Below are positions 8,623 to 17,879 of a DNA stretch of 64,000 nucleotides, one piece after another. Each line of letters begins with the position of its first letter. Positions within the stretch are counted from its first letter, which is position 1. Position numbers and translations under genes: made by a program. The notes below the pieces were generated by a model that saw nothing but the letters and a program-made list of their open reading frames with translations, did no database searches and was not told where the DNA came from. Origin of the DNA: JAAYUD01 sp041907665 (GTDB taxonomy: Bacteria > Bacteroidota > Bacteroidia > Bacteroidales > Bacteroidaceae); the NCBI GenBank assembly GCA_041907665.1, contig JAYRGW010000014.1:1-64000 (forward strand), given 5' to 3'.

Positions 8623-9459
8623 ATGGAATACAAACTCAACACTCGTCTCAATGGTAGTATGATAGTGACTTCGGAGTTGCATCATAATAAATTGCTGATG
8701 CAAGACAAGTCTCTCTATAAATTCGTATGGGTTCGTAGCGGAATGATAACAATAGAGATCGATCATATTCCGATGAGGCTTGTCGCTGATGACGTCATCT
8801 CTTTATTGCCATTACATCATTTATCTTTTATCGCTGTAGAGGGCGAGTACCAGGCTTTGTTATTCAATAGTAACTTCTATTGCATTTTCAGTCACGAGAG
8901 CGATGTCTCTTGTAGTGGATTTCTATTCAATGGATCGTCTCATATTGTACTGCTCAGGCTTACACTTCCGCAAACAGAGAAACTGCAAGGCGTTTTCAAT
9001 GATTTTGTTGATGAATGCCAGTTGAAAGACTACTTACAGGAAGAAATGTTGCGTATCTTGCTCGAGCGTTTTATCATTGTATGTACTCGTATCGCCCGTG
9101 AGAGTACTGCTGTTACCAAAGAAAATGATAAGAGCTTTGAAGTCGTTCGTCAATTTTATATGCTTGTCAATTCTCATTTTAAAGAGAAAAAACAGGTTCA
9201 AGATTATGCCGATCTGTTGTTTCGTTCGCCCAAAACAATATCCAATCTCTTTTCTGAGTATGGCTTGCCTTCACCTTTGCGGGTCATTCATGAACGGATT
9301 GTTGCCGAAGCCAAGCGCTTGTTGCTTTATACCAATAAGAGTGCCAAAGAAGTAGGCAATATATTAGGTTTTGAAGATATTGCAGCATTCAGTCGTTTCT
9401 TTAAGAAAGTGGTAGGCGAAAGTATTTCCGATTATCGCAAAAAGAGTAATTGTCAATAG
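8623..9459 (+). CDS. AraC-family transcriptional regulator
   Basis: This 278-residue regulator has an N-terminal cupin-like sensing half (about 1-150) and a C-terminal double helix-turn-helix (about 175-275). The second helix pair carries the usual AKEVGNILGFEDIAAFSRFFKKVVGES pattern, split here as KEVGNILGFEDIAAFSRFF and KKVVGESISDYRK. The ATG at 8623 is preferred over the TTG at 8617. A TATATTTG -7 element at 8595-8602 lies just before it, inside the end of the thioredoxin terminator. The target is unknown; the thioredoxin gene upstream is a separate transcript. Confidence 0.9.
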   Translation: MEYKLNTRLNGSMIVTSELHHNKLLMQDKSLYKFVWVRSGMITIEIDHIPMRLVADDVISLLPLHHLSFIAVEGEYQALLFNSNFYCIFSHESDVSCSGFLFNGSSHIVLLRLTLPQTEKLQGVFNDFVDECQLKDYLQEEMLRILLERFIIVCTRIARESTAVTKENDKSFEVVRQFYMLVNSHFKEKKQVQDYADLLFRSPKTISNLFSEYGLPSPLRVIHERIVAEAKRLLLYTNKSAKEVGNILGFEDIAAFSRFFKKVVGESISDYRKKSNCQ

Positions 9460-9527
9460 CTGGCATTTTTAATACTTTCTATCTGCCCTTCTTTTTGTAA
9501 GGTAAAGCCAAAATAATTGATCTTAAA

Positions 9528-9559
9528 TTTGTGTGATTATAAAATAAATACTACCTTTG
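9528..9559 (+). promoter_or_regulatory. Consensus promoter of tRNA-Phe
   Basis: TTTG at 9528-9531, a 20-bp spacer and TACCTTTG at 9552-9559 match the Bacteroidales promoter exactly, ending 15 bp before the tRNA. Confidence 0.85.
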
Positions 9560-9574
9560 CATCCGCAAATACAA

Positions 9575-9647
9575 GGTGCCTTAGCTCAGGTGGTAGAGCA
9601 TCGGACTGAAAATCCGTGTGTCCTTGGTTCGACTCCAAGAGGCACCA
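9575..9647 (+). tRNA. tRNA-Phe (GAA)
   Basis: The 73-base gene folds as a cloverleaf. The acceptor stem is GGTGCCT/AGGCACC, the D-arm is GCTCAGGTGGTAGAGC, the anticodon loop CTGAAAA lies in the stem CGGA/TCCG, and the T-arm is CTTGGTTCGACTCCAAG. The anticodon GAA reads Phe codons. The discriminator base is A and is followed by CCC, so CCA is not encoded. A consensus promoter precedes it and a terminator hairpin follows. Confidence 0.96.
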
Positions 9648-9656
9648 CCCAAAAGT

Positions 9657-9697
9657 AAATGCTAATAGTTTTTATTAACTGTTAGCATTTCTTTTTT
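9657..9697 (+). terminator. Intrinsic terminator after tRNA-Phe
   Basis: AAATGCTAATAG (9657-9668) pairs with CTGTTAGCATTT (9679-9690), with one G-U pair, followed by a run of T at 9692-9697. Confidence 0.8.
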
Positions 9698-9829
9698 TAT
9701 ATCCTCCAAATATGAAAAACGAGAATTTGAAAGTTATTCCAAGAGATTATTGCATTTGCCTACTCAATAATTTTCATCAAAAATCAGCTGTTTGAGAAAA
9801 AGAATGAAACGAGCTCGTTTATATCCAAA

Positions 9830-10118
9830 TAGAACTATCAGCTATCTGTAGAGTTATGTTTAGACTGAGTCTAAATAGACCCCTACCGGAAATAACGTTC
9901 CTGCAATATGCTCTTGCGCTGATTTTGGAACCTCTTTTCGCTGGCGTTGTATATGGTATATCGTTAATATGTTGTAGGATAGCGCATAATGGTGTCATAC
10001 CGAAGTGACAAAGGTTCAGAATATAATTGTTTTGCTGAAAAAAAGAATCGATGAATAGTCGCATATATGTTGTCTTATTTCCATGTAAATAATTGGACTG
10101 ATCACCCCATTTCAGCAA
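9830..10118 (-). pseudogene. Remnant small frame of the dispersed repeat (copy A)
   Basis: On the minus strand the frame starting near 10118 encodes NLCHFGMTPL, then AILQHIN, PYTTPAK and NVISGRGLFRL. The equivalent frame of copy B (40471 onward) encodes the same words. Between the copies the codons for I-L-Q-H differ only synonymously, as do several codons around NVISGRG, which hints at past selection on protein. About twelve other codons differ non-synonymously. I do not recognise a family. It may be a decayed gene of a mobile element. Confidence 0.4.
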
Positions 10119-10330
10119 AAGAGAGCAACGATAAAATGCTTTGAATACAATCCTTTTTCATAACAGATCTCAAAGTGAACATTCTCCGATATTCTGATAC
10201 TTTCTTATCCAAACATAGGCTACAGACTATTGTAGCCCACTATTTTTGCTGTTGTTCCATCGCTCGCATGTAACTAGAATCAGAGTTGCAACATAGACAC
10301 ATTACATATAATCCATTGATAGACAGCGAG

Positions 10331-10394
10331 AAATTCATAAGGACGAAACTAAATGTTTCTAGTTACAAACTTTTAGTTTCGTCCTTATGAATTT
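10331..10394. repeat. 23-bp perfect hairpin inside repeat copy A
   Basis: Arm 10331-10353 begins AAATTCATAAGGACGAAAC and is the exact reverse complement of 10372-10394, with an 18-base loop. Relative to the hairpin in copy B, three positions in each arm differ and every change is matched on the opposite arm, so pairing is conserved while sequence is not. Confidence 0.85.
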
Positions 10395-10832
10395 TTATGT
10401 TCGTTATTATCATTTTTTGAAAACTAAGTGTCAATTCCGCGCATTTGAAAGTGTCACTTCGGTATGGTTAAAATAGTATCGGTTTTGCTCTTCATATTCA
10501 CTTCTGAAAACGAGGTCGAAAAAAGAATTCTCACACGCCAACTTTCATCACCTCCTTGTATCGCCCATTATCAGGGCAAATTTGAGAGAAATCATAACGC
10601 ATTGATTCTCTGCGAGAAGACATGCTTTTCGTGTCCCTTTTTGACGTCATGTACACGTATGGGTCTGATATACAGTCAGTAACGGTGACAGATATGTTTT
10701 CGTAACTAAAATAGAAAAAACGAGGCTTTACATATCTACACGAGGTATCTTTAAGTATCAGTAAGAACCAGCTACTTCAATAAATCTGTATTGTGTCTTT
10801 GTCCTTCCAAAACGACATATGCTCCTAAAATT

Positions 10833-10896
10833 GTTGTCGTATGTTAGTTTTTCCGAAAACTTAAGGACGTCACCGAAAAAACTAACATACGACAAC
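10833..10896. repeat. 20-bp inverted repeat of the CGTATGTTAG family
   Basis: GTTGTCGTATGTTAGTTTTT (10833-10852) pairs perfectly with 10877-10896. A degraded relative (GTCGTATGTTAGTTTTTTCGG and CATACGACAAC) is present at about 40318-40362 in the other repeat-rich gap. Confidence 0.8.
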
Positions 10897-10934
10897 GGCG
10901 GCTGTACACTTGTTTTGCTTTGCAAAAAATCAAC

Positions 10935-11046
10935 CGTATGTCGCAGCGGTAACTAACGGATGTTGTTGGAGAAACTAACGTTAGTTGTTAGGATAACTTC
11001 TGTTAGTTACCGCAGTAACATCCGTTAGTTTCTGTTGCGACATACG
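10935..11046. repeat. Nested palindrome cluster
   Basis: The outer arms CGTATGTCGCA (10935-10945) and TGCGACATACG (11036-11046) enclose inner arms ACTAACGGATGTT (10952-10964) and AACATCCGTTAGT (11017-11029), with further AACTAAC/GTTAGTT pairs inside. The 25-mer at 11006-11030 recurs exactly at 21195-21219. This is an intergenic palindromic repeat family. Confidence 0.8.
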
Positions 11047-11270
11047 TATGTTTTTTAAACCAAAGTTATCGGTGTATAATTGAGCTAGATTATTATAAAT
11101 ATTATTAATAGAAATGGAACATGCATATAAAATGCTCGTTTCTTCTTTGAAAAACAGAGTTTTACAATATTTTTTTGTAAATTGCGTACAGGTGAATTTC
11201 GTTAAATCGACAAGCGACTTTATGTGTAGGACTGGTATTGTTAATCGAATTCAATTTAAACTTAGTGATT

Positions 11271-13448
11271 ATGAAGTTGTTTATTATATCGAATAGGTTG
11301 CCTGTAAAGGTTAGGAAAGACAAACAAAATGGTTTTAGCCTTGTAAAGAGTGAAGGAGGCTTGGCAACCGGTCTGGCTTCGCTCGATATGGATCGTGTCG
11401 AAAAGCATTGGATCGGATGGGCGGGGATAGATGTCGATAATGAGAGTGATAAAAAGAAAATTGTTTCTACGCTAGAGGCCTCTCACTACCATCCTGTGTT
11501 TTTATCGGCAAAACAAATACATCAATACTATGAGGGGTATTGTAATAGTACGCTTTGGCCTTTATTCCATTACTTTTATTCATTTGTAGAATACGATAAC
11601 AGATATTGGGATACTTATAAAGAGGTCAATAGGCTGTTCTACCAAGTTGCTCAAACATTGATTTGTCCCGGTGATATTGTATGGGTGCAGGACTATCATC
11701 TGATGTTACTCCCCAAAATGTTGAGAGACGGAATTAGAGACATTCGGATAGGGTATTTTCATCATGTACCGTTTCCTTCTTATGAGTTGTTTAGGGTACT
11801 TCCCGAACGTGCTGAAATATTATATGGATTGTTGGGAGCCGATTTAATAGGATTTCATACCCATGATTATGTAAGGCATTTTGTCAGTACGGTAAGTAGG
11901 GTATTGAAACTGCCGCTCAAACTTGATTGTATTTGTATGGAACGCCACAAGTCGTATGTTAATGCTTTTCCGATGGGGATTAATTATAATTTATACCATA
12001 ATGCCGCAACGGCTCCGGATGTAAAGAAATCTATAAGAAAACTGAAGAAAGATTATGGAAAAGACAATAAATTGATCTTATCAGTCGATCGATTGGATTA
12101 TAGTAAAGGCATATTACATCGGATTAAAGGGTTTGCACTTTTTCTCAGAAATTATCCGGAATACAAAGAGAAAGTTTCGCTTGTTATGATTATAGTTCCT
12201 TCTCGGGATATGGTTGGTAAATATACCAAATTGAAAACAAAAATAGACGAACAGATTGGTGCTATTAATGGGAAATATTCCACTATTAATTGGACTCCGG
12301 TTCATTATTTTTATCATAGTTTTCAGTTCTACGATTTGGTCTCTATGTATGCAATGGCCGATATTGCTTTGATAACTCCTTTAAGGGATGGAATGAATCT
12401 AGTTGCTAAAGAATATATTGCTACCAAAAAGAGTGCACCGTGTGTGTTGATTCTGAGCGAAATGGCTGGGGCTGCAATAGAACTAAAAGATGCTATTATT
12501 GTCAATCCAAACGATATTAAACAGATAGAACTTGCTATTTTGCAGGCTTTGGAAATGCCTGTTAAAGAGCAAAACAGTCGATTGGAAAGAATGCAAAAAG
12601 TAGTTTCCGGTCATACTGTAGAAAAATGGGCTACCGATTTTGTGAACGAATTGATCGGGGTATATGATAAAAATGAATATTTAAATAAAAAAGTAATCAA
12701 TGCTGAAATCTGTCAGCATATTAGTGAGGCATATCATAAAGCTACACACCGACTGTTGGTCTTTGATTATGATGGCACATTGGTCGGTTTCAAGGATAAT
12801 CCTTCTGAAGCCTATCCGGATAATGCAGTACTGAACTTGCTTTCTCAAATGGCTAAGGATAAGTTGAACCATATTGTTATTAGTAGTGGACGGGATCAAA
12901 CGACATTGGAAAAATGGTTTGGAAAGTTGCGTGTTGATATGGCTGCCGAACACGGGGTGGCTTACAAAGAAAATGGTGTATGGCACGAACTTGTGGGGCA
13001 AAAGATATGGGATAATGAAATTCTTAATATCTTACAAGCTTATACCGATAAAACTCCTGGAGCTTATATTGAAAGAAAGAAAACTGCTTTGGTATGGCAT
13101 TATAGATGTGTAGACGAATGGCTTGCATCTTTCAGAGAGCAACAGCTTGTTAATGCGTTGATATCTCCTTGTAATCAACATGGTATGCAGGTAATGAGAG
13201 GAAATAAAATATTGGAAATAAAGTCTCCTTTATATTCGAAAGGAAGTGAAATGAAAAGGCTATTGGAGAAAGATAGCTATGACTTTATTTTGTCTATGGG
13301 TGATGATATAACAGATGAAGAAATGTTTAAGGTGTTGCCTGGTAGTGCATGTAGTATTAAAATAGGTAATAGTTCGGATATCGCAAGGTATAATATGCCT
13401 TTACAAGAAGATGTTGTCCCCTTCTTGTATAAAGCATTCTTAGAATAG
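11271..13448 (+). CDS. otsAB: Bifunctional trehalose-6-phosphate synthase/phosphatase
   Basis: This 725-residue fusion makes trehalose from UDP-glucose and glucose-6-phosphate, then dephosphorylates it. Residues about 1-470 are a GT20 synthase: it starts FIISNRLPV, has WVQDYHLMLLPKML, the HHVPFPSYELFRVLP segment and RDGMNLVAKEYIA. Residues about 490-725 are a HAD phosphatase with the nucleophile motif DYDGT (Asp499) and a late GDDITDEEMF motif. The ATG at 11271 is used, not the TTG at 11238, because the Rossmann strand starts immediately. It converges on the GH15 gene with a 20-bp gap and no clear shared terminator. Confidence 0.93.
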   Translation: MKLFIISNRLPVKVRKDKQNGFSLVKSEGGLATGLASLDMDRVEKHWIGWAGIDVDNESDKKKIVSTLEASHYHPVFLSAKQIHQYYEGYCNSTLWPLFHYFYSFVEYDNRYWDTYKEVNRLFYQVAQTLICPGDIVWVQDYHLMLLPKMLRDGIRDIRIGYFHHVPFPSYELFRVLPERAEILYGLLGADLIGFHTHDYVRHFVSTVSRVLKLPLKLDCICMERHKSYVNAFPMGINYNLYHNAATAPDVKKSIRKLKKDYGKDNKLILSVDRLDYSKGILHRIKGFALFLRNYPEYKEKVSLVMIIVPSRDMVGKYTKLKTKIDEQIGAINGKYSTINWTPVHYFYHSFQFYDLVSMYAMADIALITPLRDGMNLVAKEYIATKKSAPCVLILSEMAGAAIELKDAIIVNPNDIKQIELAILQALEMPVKEQNSRLERMQKVVSGHTVEKWATDFVNELIGVYDKNEYLNKKVINAEICQHISEAYHKATHRLLVFDYDGTLVGFKDNPSEAYPDNAVLNLLSQMAKDKLNHIVISSGRDQTTLEKWFGKLRVDMAAEHGVAYKENGVWHELVGQKIWDNEILNILQAYTDKTPGAYIERKKTALVWHYRCVDEWLASFREQQLVNALISPCNQHGMQVMRGNKILEIKSPLYSKGSEMKRLLEKDSYDFILSMGDDITDEEMFKVLPGSACSIKIGNSSDIARYNMPLQEDVVPFLYKAFLE

Positions 13449-13467
13449 GTTTTAGATATGTGAAAGG

Positions 13468-15264
13468 CTATGGACGTATAAATTTAGAGAGTTCTACCTC
13501 TTTCGAAAAAAGTAAAGCAGTATCAATAAGAGCTAAATGTGAATATGCTTGTGGAAAATTGCCTAATTGTTCTTTTGTTGTAAAGTCCAAGTCTTCACTG
13601 AAAAGTCCTAAATGATTGGAATAGGTAAGTAAATCTTCAAATAGGCGTTGGGCTTCGTCTTTGCGCCCCGTAACATAAAGCCCTCTTATCATCCAAAAAG
13701 TGCATACGGTGAATGCTGAGTTAGGAACGCCGAAATCATCGTGGTTATTATATCTAAACATTAACCCTTTATAATAAAGTTTATCGTATATGGCATTGAC
13801 TGTCTTGATATAACGCTCGTCTTTAGCTGAAATGAATCCATATTTTTCCATCAGCAGGAGAGATGAGTCTAAATCGGTGTTGGAATATGTCTGAGAGAAA
13901 CTTTGTACTTCTTCTTTCCAGCCATTTGAAAGCACGTCTTCTTTTATCTTTTGTGCTTCATTTCTGTAGCGTTCGGAGTATCCCTTTTTGTATAGCATAC
14001 CGGCTATTTTTGCAGCTCTGTCCAACGCAACCCAACACATTACTTTAGAAGATACAAAGTGCTCTTTCTTATTTCGTAGTTCCCAAATTCCACTATCAGG
14101 AGAATGCCAGTCATGCAATACAACTCTGCATATATGCTTAACGACTTCAAACATCTCTTCTACTTCGTCGAGTGTCCCTCTAAAGTAAAGATAATATTGG
14201 TAGATTACGTTCATGAGATATCCAAATGAGTCGTTCTGTCTTTGGGTATAGGCCGCATTACCGATTCGAACAGGTTTAGAGTTTTTATAGCCGCTCAAAT
14301 AAGGTAACTCTGTCTCTGTAATATCCCGTTCGTAGCGGATGCCATACATTATTTGAAGGCTATCGTATTTAGAACGTAGAATATTTTGTATGAATCCCAT
14401 AAAACTTCTGGCAGCCCCACTATGTCCTGTTTTGATAAGAGTTTCTATGGACATGGAAGCATCTCGTAGCCAGCAATATCTGTAATCCCAGTTGCGAATA
14501 CTACCTATGGACTCAGGTATGCTGGTGGTAAGCGCAGCCAAAACAGCTCCCGTGCGTTGATATGACATTAATTTCAGAACTAACATACTCCGCTCTATGA
14601 AGTTATTGAAATGAGCATATTGTTTGGATCGGTTTGACCAGTTCATCCAATATAACTTTGTGCGTTCATATTCTAAGCACACCCTTTCGATGTCAACTTT
14701 AATCACTTTCTGGTTATAGGAGATAAGGATAAATTCATCTTGGGTGAGTTCAAACTCTTTTTTATTGAGTATATAATCGAAATTGATGCTGGAATATAAA
14801 TATATGGCATCGTGAATTGTGTCGTCCAGTCCTGATTTTATATATTCAGGCCCTGTTTTATGTTTGATGTCGCCATTGGCATAATTCAAACGTGGATCAT
14901 AATTGATGACTATTTTGGGATGCCCCCTTTTAAGTCGAATATAACGATATAATTCTGCGGGGATAAAATAGTTTGTATTATCATTGATTTTGTAACGTGG
15001 CATAAAATCAATGACTTCAAAGCACCCTGATTCGGAATCAAAGGTAGTAATCAAAACATTTGTATGATCAATATATTTCTGCTTTATGTGATAATCTTTA
15101 TAATTTATAAATCCTAGAGTTCCGCCGATGTTCGAATCCAGAATCCTTCCAAAAACGGAAGGGGAATCGAAATCCGGTAAACAAAACCAATCTACACTCC
15201 CTTCCAATGAAATAAGTGCTGCCGTACGGCCATTACCAACAACTCCATAATTTAGATTTTCCAT
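13468..15264 (-). CDS. Glycoside hydrolase family 15 protein (glucoamylase/trehalase type)
   Basis: This 598-residue protein has an N-terminal beta-sandwich domain (about 1-240; YGVVGNGRTAALISLEGSVDWFCLPDFDS split around residues 6-33) and a C-terminal (alpha/alpha)6 catalytic domain with the signature RNWDYRYCWLRDAS. There is no signal peptide, so it should act in the cytoplasm. Members of this GH15 subgroup include glucoamylases and, in some actinobacteria, trehalases. Convergent placement beside the trehalose synthase/phosphatase favours a role in trehalose or storage-glucan turnover. A TATATTTG -7 box lies on the minus strand at 15300-15307. Confidence 0.88.
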   Translation of the reverse strand: MENLNYGVVGNGRTAALISLEGSVDWFCLPDFDSPSVFGRILDSNIGGTLGFINYKDYHIKQKYIDHTNVLITTFDSESGCFEVIDFMPRYKINDNTNYFIPAELYRYIRLKRGHPKIVINYDPRLNYANGDIKHKTGPEYIKSGLDDTIHDAIYLYSSINFDYILNKKEFELTQDEFILISYNQKVIKVDIERVCLEYERTKLYWMNWSNRSKQYAHFNNFIERSMLVLKLMSYQRTGAVLAALTTSIPESIGSIRNWDYRYCWLRDASMSIETLIKTGHSGAARSFMGFIQNILRSKYDSLQIMYGIRYERDITETELPYLSGYKNSKPVRIGNAAYTQRQNDSFGYLMNVIYQYYLYFRGTLDEVEEMFEVVKHICRVVLHDWHSPDSGIWELRNKKEHFVSSKVMCWVALDRAAKIAGMLYKKGYSERYRNEAQKIKEDVLSNGWKEEVQSFSQTYSNTDLDSSLLLMEKYGFISAKDERYIKTVNAIYDKLYYKGLMFRYNNHDDFGVPNSAFTVCTFWMIRGLYVTGRKDEAQRLFEDLLTYSNHLGLFSEDLDFTTKEQLGNFPQAYSHLALIDTALLFSKEVELSKFIRP

Positions 15265-15305
15265 TATATCAACTATTTATTGAGGTATAAAGAATAAATC
15301 ACAAA

Positions 15306-15356
15306 TATAAAAAGATTCGTTATATATGTCAACCTTTGGCAACGAATCTTTTTATA
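15306..15356 (-). terminator. Terminator after the endonuclease/phosphatase gene
   Basis: TATAAAAAGATTCGTT (15306-15321) and its exact reverse complement (15341-15356) form a 16-bp stem with A/T-rich ends, so it could work in both directions. Confidence 0.75.
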
Positions 15357-15397
15357 TAATGTTGTAAGTTCTAGGGAATGTTTTCGGACAGGGCTTT

Positions 15398-16327
15398 TTA
15401 TTTTCCGTTCTTTATGGAACGATTGAATGCGATACGGGCCATTACGGGATAATGATCGGATGGAGTATGGCGTTTGTATTGATATAAATCTATTTCTTGA
15501 GGAGCTGCATTCGACTTGTGTGCATCATTGGCGATGGGCGTCCAATAACAATTGGTAAGGACCGCATAGTTGTTAATAGAAAAATTCGGAGATACGAAAA
15601 TGTGATCAATGCGGCTGTCTGTCTTTATATCCGAATTGAAATCATTGAATGTCCCATTTTCGGCAAAACGTTGTTTGGCATATACGTAAGAATCTTTCAA
15701 AATGCCAGACGTTGTGAAAATCGTATATATTTCGTTTTTCTGATCTACGTTAAAGTCTCCGGTCAGTACAACGGGAGCCCCTTTACATAATTCGCGGATT
15801 TTGGATACTACCAATTTGGCAGATTCGCGGCGTGCTACAATCCCCATGTGGTCCATATGAAGATTAAAATACCAGAAATGCCATTTTGTTTTGCGGTCTT
15901 CGAAATGCCCCCATGTACAAATGCGGATACAAGCTGCATCCCATCCTTTATTGGGGCGTGTAGTGTCTTCTGCCAGCCAAAAATGGCCGGAGCTTAATAA
16001 CTTGAATTTGGCTGTTTTGTAAAAAATGGGAGAATATTCTCCTCCCTCTTTTCCATCGTCACGCCCTACACCAATATATGAATAGCCGTCCAGACCTTTC
16101 AACATGTCATGCAATTGCCCCACCAAAACTTCTTGAGATCCAAAGATATCGGGACCTTCAAAATTAATCATATCACAAATGACAGGACAGCGTTGCTGCC
16201 ACCCGTTTCCATTTTGGACGTCATAATCATTTTGGTTACGAATATTATAAGAACCGACATATAGCGATTGGGCTCCTACGAGGATGCACACAAATGCAAA
16301 TGCAATAAACAAGGTAGTACGTTTCAT
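15398..16327 (-). CDS. Secreted endonuclease/exonuclease/phosphatase-family protein
   Basis: This 309-residue protein has a cleavable signal peptide ending near GAQS. The DNase I-like fold motifs are in order: YNIRNQND, FGSQEV with the metal-binding Glu, the long central HMDHMG region, GDFNVD, DHIF and the final SDHYPVMA. It should hydrolyse a phosphodiester or phosphomonoester outside the cytoplasm; the substrate is unknown. Related secreted Bacteroidota proteins occur with phosphate or sugar-phosphate scavenging genes, and a metallophosphoesterase lies in the same minus-strand cluster. It is 21 bp downstream of the beta-barrel gene and ends with a hairpin terminator. Confidence 0.88.
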   Translation of the reverse strand: MKRTTLFIAFAFVCILVGAQSLYVGSYNIRNQNDYDVQNGNGWQQRCPVICDMINFEGPDIFGSQEVLVGQLHDMLKGLDGYSYIGVGRDDGKEGGEYSPIFYKTAKFKLLSSGHFWLAEDTTRPNKGWDAACIRICTWGHFEDRKTKWHFWYFNLHMDHMGIVARRESAKLVVSKIRELCKGAPVVLTGDFNVDQKNEIYTIFTTSGILKDSYVYAKQRFAENGTFNDFNSDIKTDSRIDHIFVSPNFSINNYAVLTNCYWTPIANDAHKSNAAPQEIDLYQYKRHTPSDHYPVMARIAFNRSIKNGK

Positions 16328-16348
16328 TATTTTATATATTTAGCTATT

Positions 16349-17038
16349 TTAAAAATTCACACCAAGATTAAGATAAAAGCAACCATTGTGAGAACTGTCG
16401 AATGTATCGTGACTAATGTTTGCCAAACCTATATCATAACTCATATCCATGTACATGTTTTGGAACGAAACGCCACAGCCCAAACGTAGTCCGCCGTCAA
16501 ATCGTCTGAATTTACTTCCCGAAAAAGAATCTTCGGCTTCACGATCGCTATAATTTTTTATCCTGCCGCCGATGCCGTATGCAAAATAGCCGCCTGCAAA
16601 GGGTTGAATAGCTACATCGTCATTGATGAAATACTGATATTTCATGACAATTGGGAGCTCTAAATAATTTAGATTATAAGTAAACTTTTTGCTATCGTTG
16701 TATCCTTTGCCTCCTTTTTCAGTGTAATACAATCCTCCTTCAAGAAAAATCGGTGTATTGTATGCCACTTGCATTCCGGTAACAAAGCCTAAATTTAGTC
16801 CCGATTGATTGTCTCCACCGTCCAACAATTTATCATCCGAATTGATATCCGAGAGACCAAGCCCTAGGCGTAGTCCGTAATAAATCCTTAAATCATTGTT
16901 TGTCCAACGGTTAAAATTATACCGATTGGAACTGTTATTATAAGAATGACTGTTTCTACTATTTCGACTATTATTTTGTGCCGGCGTCGGTATCAAAAAA
17001 ATGATACTGAGAATTGTCGCTAAAAATATTTTCTTCAT
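16349..17038 (-). CDS. PorT-like outer membrane beta-barrel protein
   Basis: This 229-residue protein has a signal peptide (ends near TPAQ), a short Asn/Ser-rich stretch (about 23-45), then an eight-strand-like barrel with alternating hydrophobic residues (YYGLRLGLGLSDI, GFVTGMQVAYNT, LGCGVSFQNMYMDMSYDIGL) and a terminal aromatic (LNLGVNF). This is the pattern of outer membrane proteins in the PorT/OmpW-like superfamily. The function is unknown. It sits directly upstream of the secreted phosphatase/nuclease gene with a 21-bp gap, so the two are probably co-transcribed. Confidence 0.8.
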   Translation of the reverse strand: MKKIFLATILSIIFLIPTPAQNNSRNSRNSHSYNNSSNRYNFNRWTNNDLRIYYGLRLGLGLSDINSDDKLLDGGDNQSGLNLGFVTGMQVAYNTPIFLEGGLYYTEKGGKGYNDSKKFTYNLNYLELPIVMKYQYFINDDVAIQPFAGGYFAYGIGGRIKNYSDREAEDSFSGSKFRRFDGGLRLGCGVSFQNMYMDMSYDIGLANISHDTFDSSHNGCFYLNLGVNF

Positions 17039-17234
17039 ATTCTTATTTTTATAGAACCTAATACCAATAAGTGCATGCCCCTTGATATTATATTCTCGGT
17101 TTAACGACTACAAATTAAGAAAACTTTCTTCATTTAAGTATTAAAAAAGAGATAAATAAATCTAATAGGTTTTGATTTGAGCGAAATAGGTGCTTAATAC
17201 TATGGTGTGGTAGCAAACGCTTTATAACAGACGT

Positions 17235-17879
17235 TCAGAAAACCTGAACTTTTAATCCTAGTGATAGATGAATGATGTCTTTCAATTTCAAGTAACGATT
17301 GTTGAAAGCACTGGCAACATACAAATCGCTCGTTCCTAACTCATAAAAGAAAGTCACACTTTTAGAATATTTACGACGTTCGTTGGGTATGAAATAAACA
17401 AAACGTTGTCCCATCGATAAATTGAATCGAACACGCGTAGAAAAACCATAATAACCACCCGGATATTTACTCGGCTCTTTTGTCCAAAACTCGTCTCCCA
17501 AGATGGAATTGACATAAAGACTGACAGTCAAAGGGTCTATCGCTAAATGTTTTCCCAGAGGCTTATTAGTCCAAGGAATATAGTTCTGTTTAAGTGTCAA
17601 CGTCAATTTATTCTCAGAGGTACTATACTTGGGTAAAAAACCGATATATATGTCCGTTTCCCATTGATGATGTTTACCATATTCCCATCCCGGGCCAAAT
17701 GAAAGTAAGCCCATTGAGCCGGCAAACTGTAACTTGTAATGTCGAGGTACCAAGTTGTTCCAGAAAGAATGATATTTGACTACTCGCTCTTGATATAAAC
17801 TATCATCAGCTTTGAGAGAAACGAAAGATGGGCACATGAGTAACAATAAGGTGGATATCCTAAAATTCAACCACTTCAT
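17235..17879 (-). CDS. Predicted outer membrane protein of unknown family
   Basis: This 214-residue protein has a signal peptide (cleavage near SLKAD) and a body of amphipathic strands (WEYGKHHQWETDIYIGFLP, GGYYGFSTRVRFNLSMGQRF, IHLSLGLKVQVF) with a C-terminal Phe, consistent with a small barrel. I do not recognise a named family. Its start overlaps the end of the metallophosphoesterase gene by 20 bp, so the two are translated from one message and may work together at the outer membrane. Confidence 0.75.
   Translation of the reverse strand: MKWLNFRISTLLLLMCPSFVSLKADDSLYQERVVKYHSFWNNLVPRHYKLQFAGSMGLLSFGPGWEYGKHHQWETDIYIGFLPKYSTSENKLTLTLKQNYIPWTNKPLGKHLAIDPLTVSLYVNSILGDEFWTKEPSKYPGGYYGFSTRVRFNLSMGQRFVYFIPNERRKYSKSVTFFYELGTSDLYVASAFNNRYLKLKDIIHLSLGLKVQVF

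Larger units (their letters stand above)
9830..10490 (-). repeat. Dispersed repeat copy A (inverted relative to copy B)
   Basis: Read on the minus strand, several blocks match copy B at 40441-41211: GATACTATTTTAACCAT near 10464-10480, the AAATTCATAAGG hairpin, CTCGCTGTCTATCAA just beyond it, GGATAAGAAAGTATCAGAA at 10192-10210 and a coding-like block at 9830-10030. The coding-like block lies after the hairpin here but before it in copy B, so the two copies are circularly permuted or differently truncated. The coding-like block encodes a short peptide containing ISGRGLFRL. Confidence 0.75.
9698..11270. other. Gene-poor, repeat-rich gap between tRNA-Phe and the trehalose gene
   Basis: No intact gene is supported in these roughly 1.6 kb. 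They contain copy A of a dispersed repeat (about 9830-10490), a 23-bp perfect hairpin (10331-10394), a 20-bp palindromic arm pair (10833-10896) and a nested palindrome cluster (10935-11046). Short frames at 10464-10682 and 11114-11296 have no recognisable content. Confidence 0.75.

Noticed and set aside
10464..10682. A 72-residue frame on the plus strand in the repeat-rich gap
   Set aside because: It has no recognisable domain and no good ribosome site, and it starts inside repeat copy A. It is probably chance.
11114..11296. A 60-residue frame before the trehalose gene
   Set aside because: It overlaps the real start at 11271 in another frame and has no conserved content.
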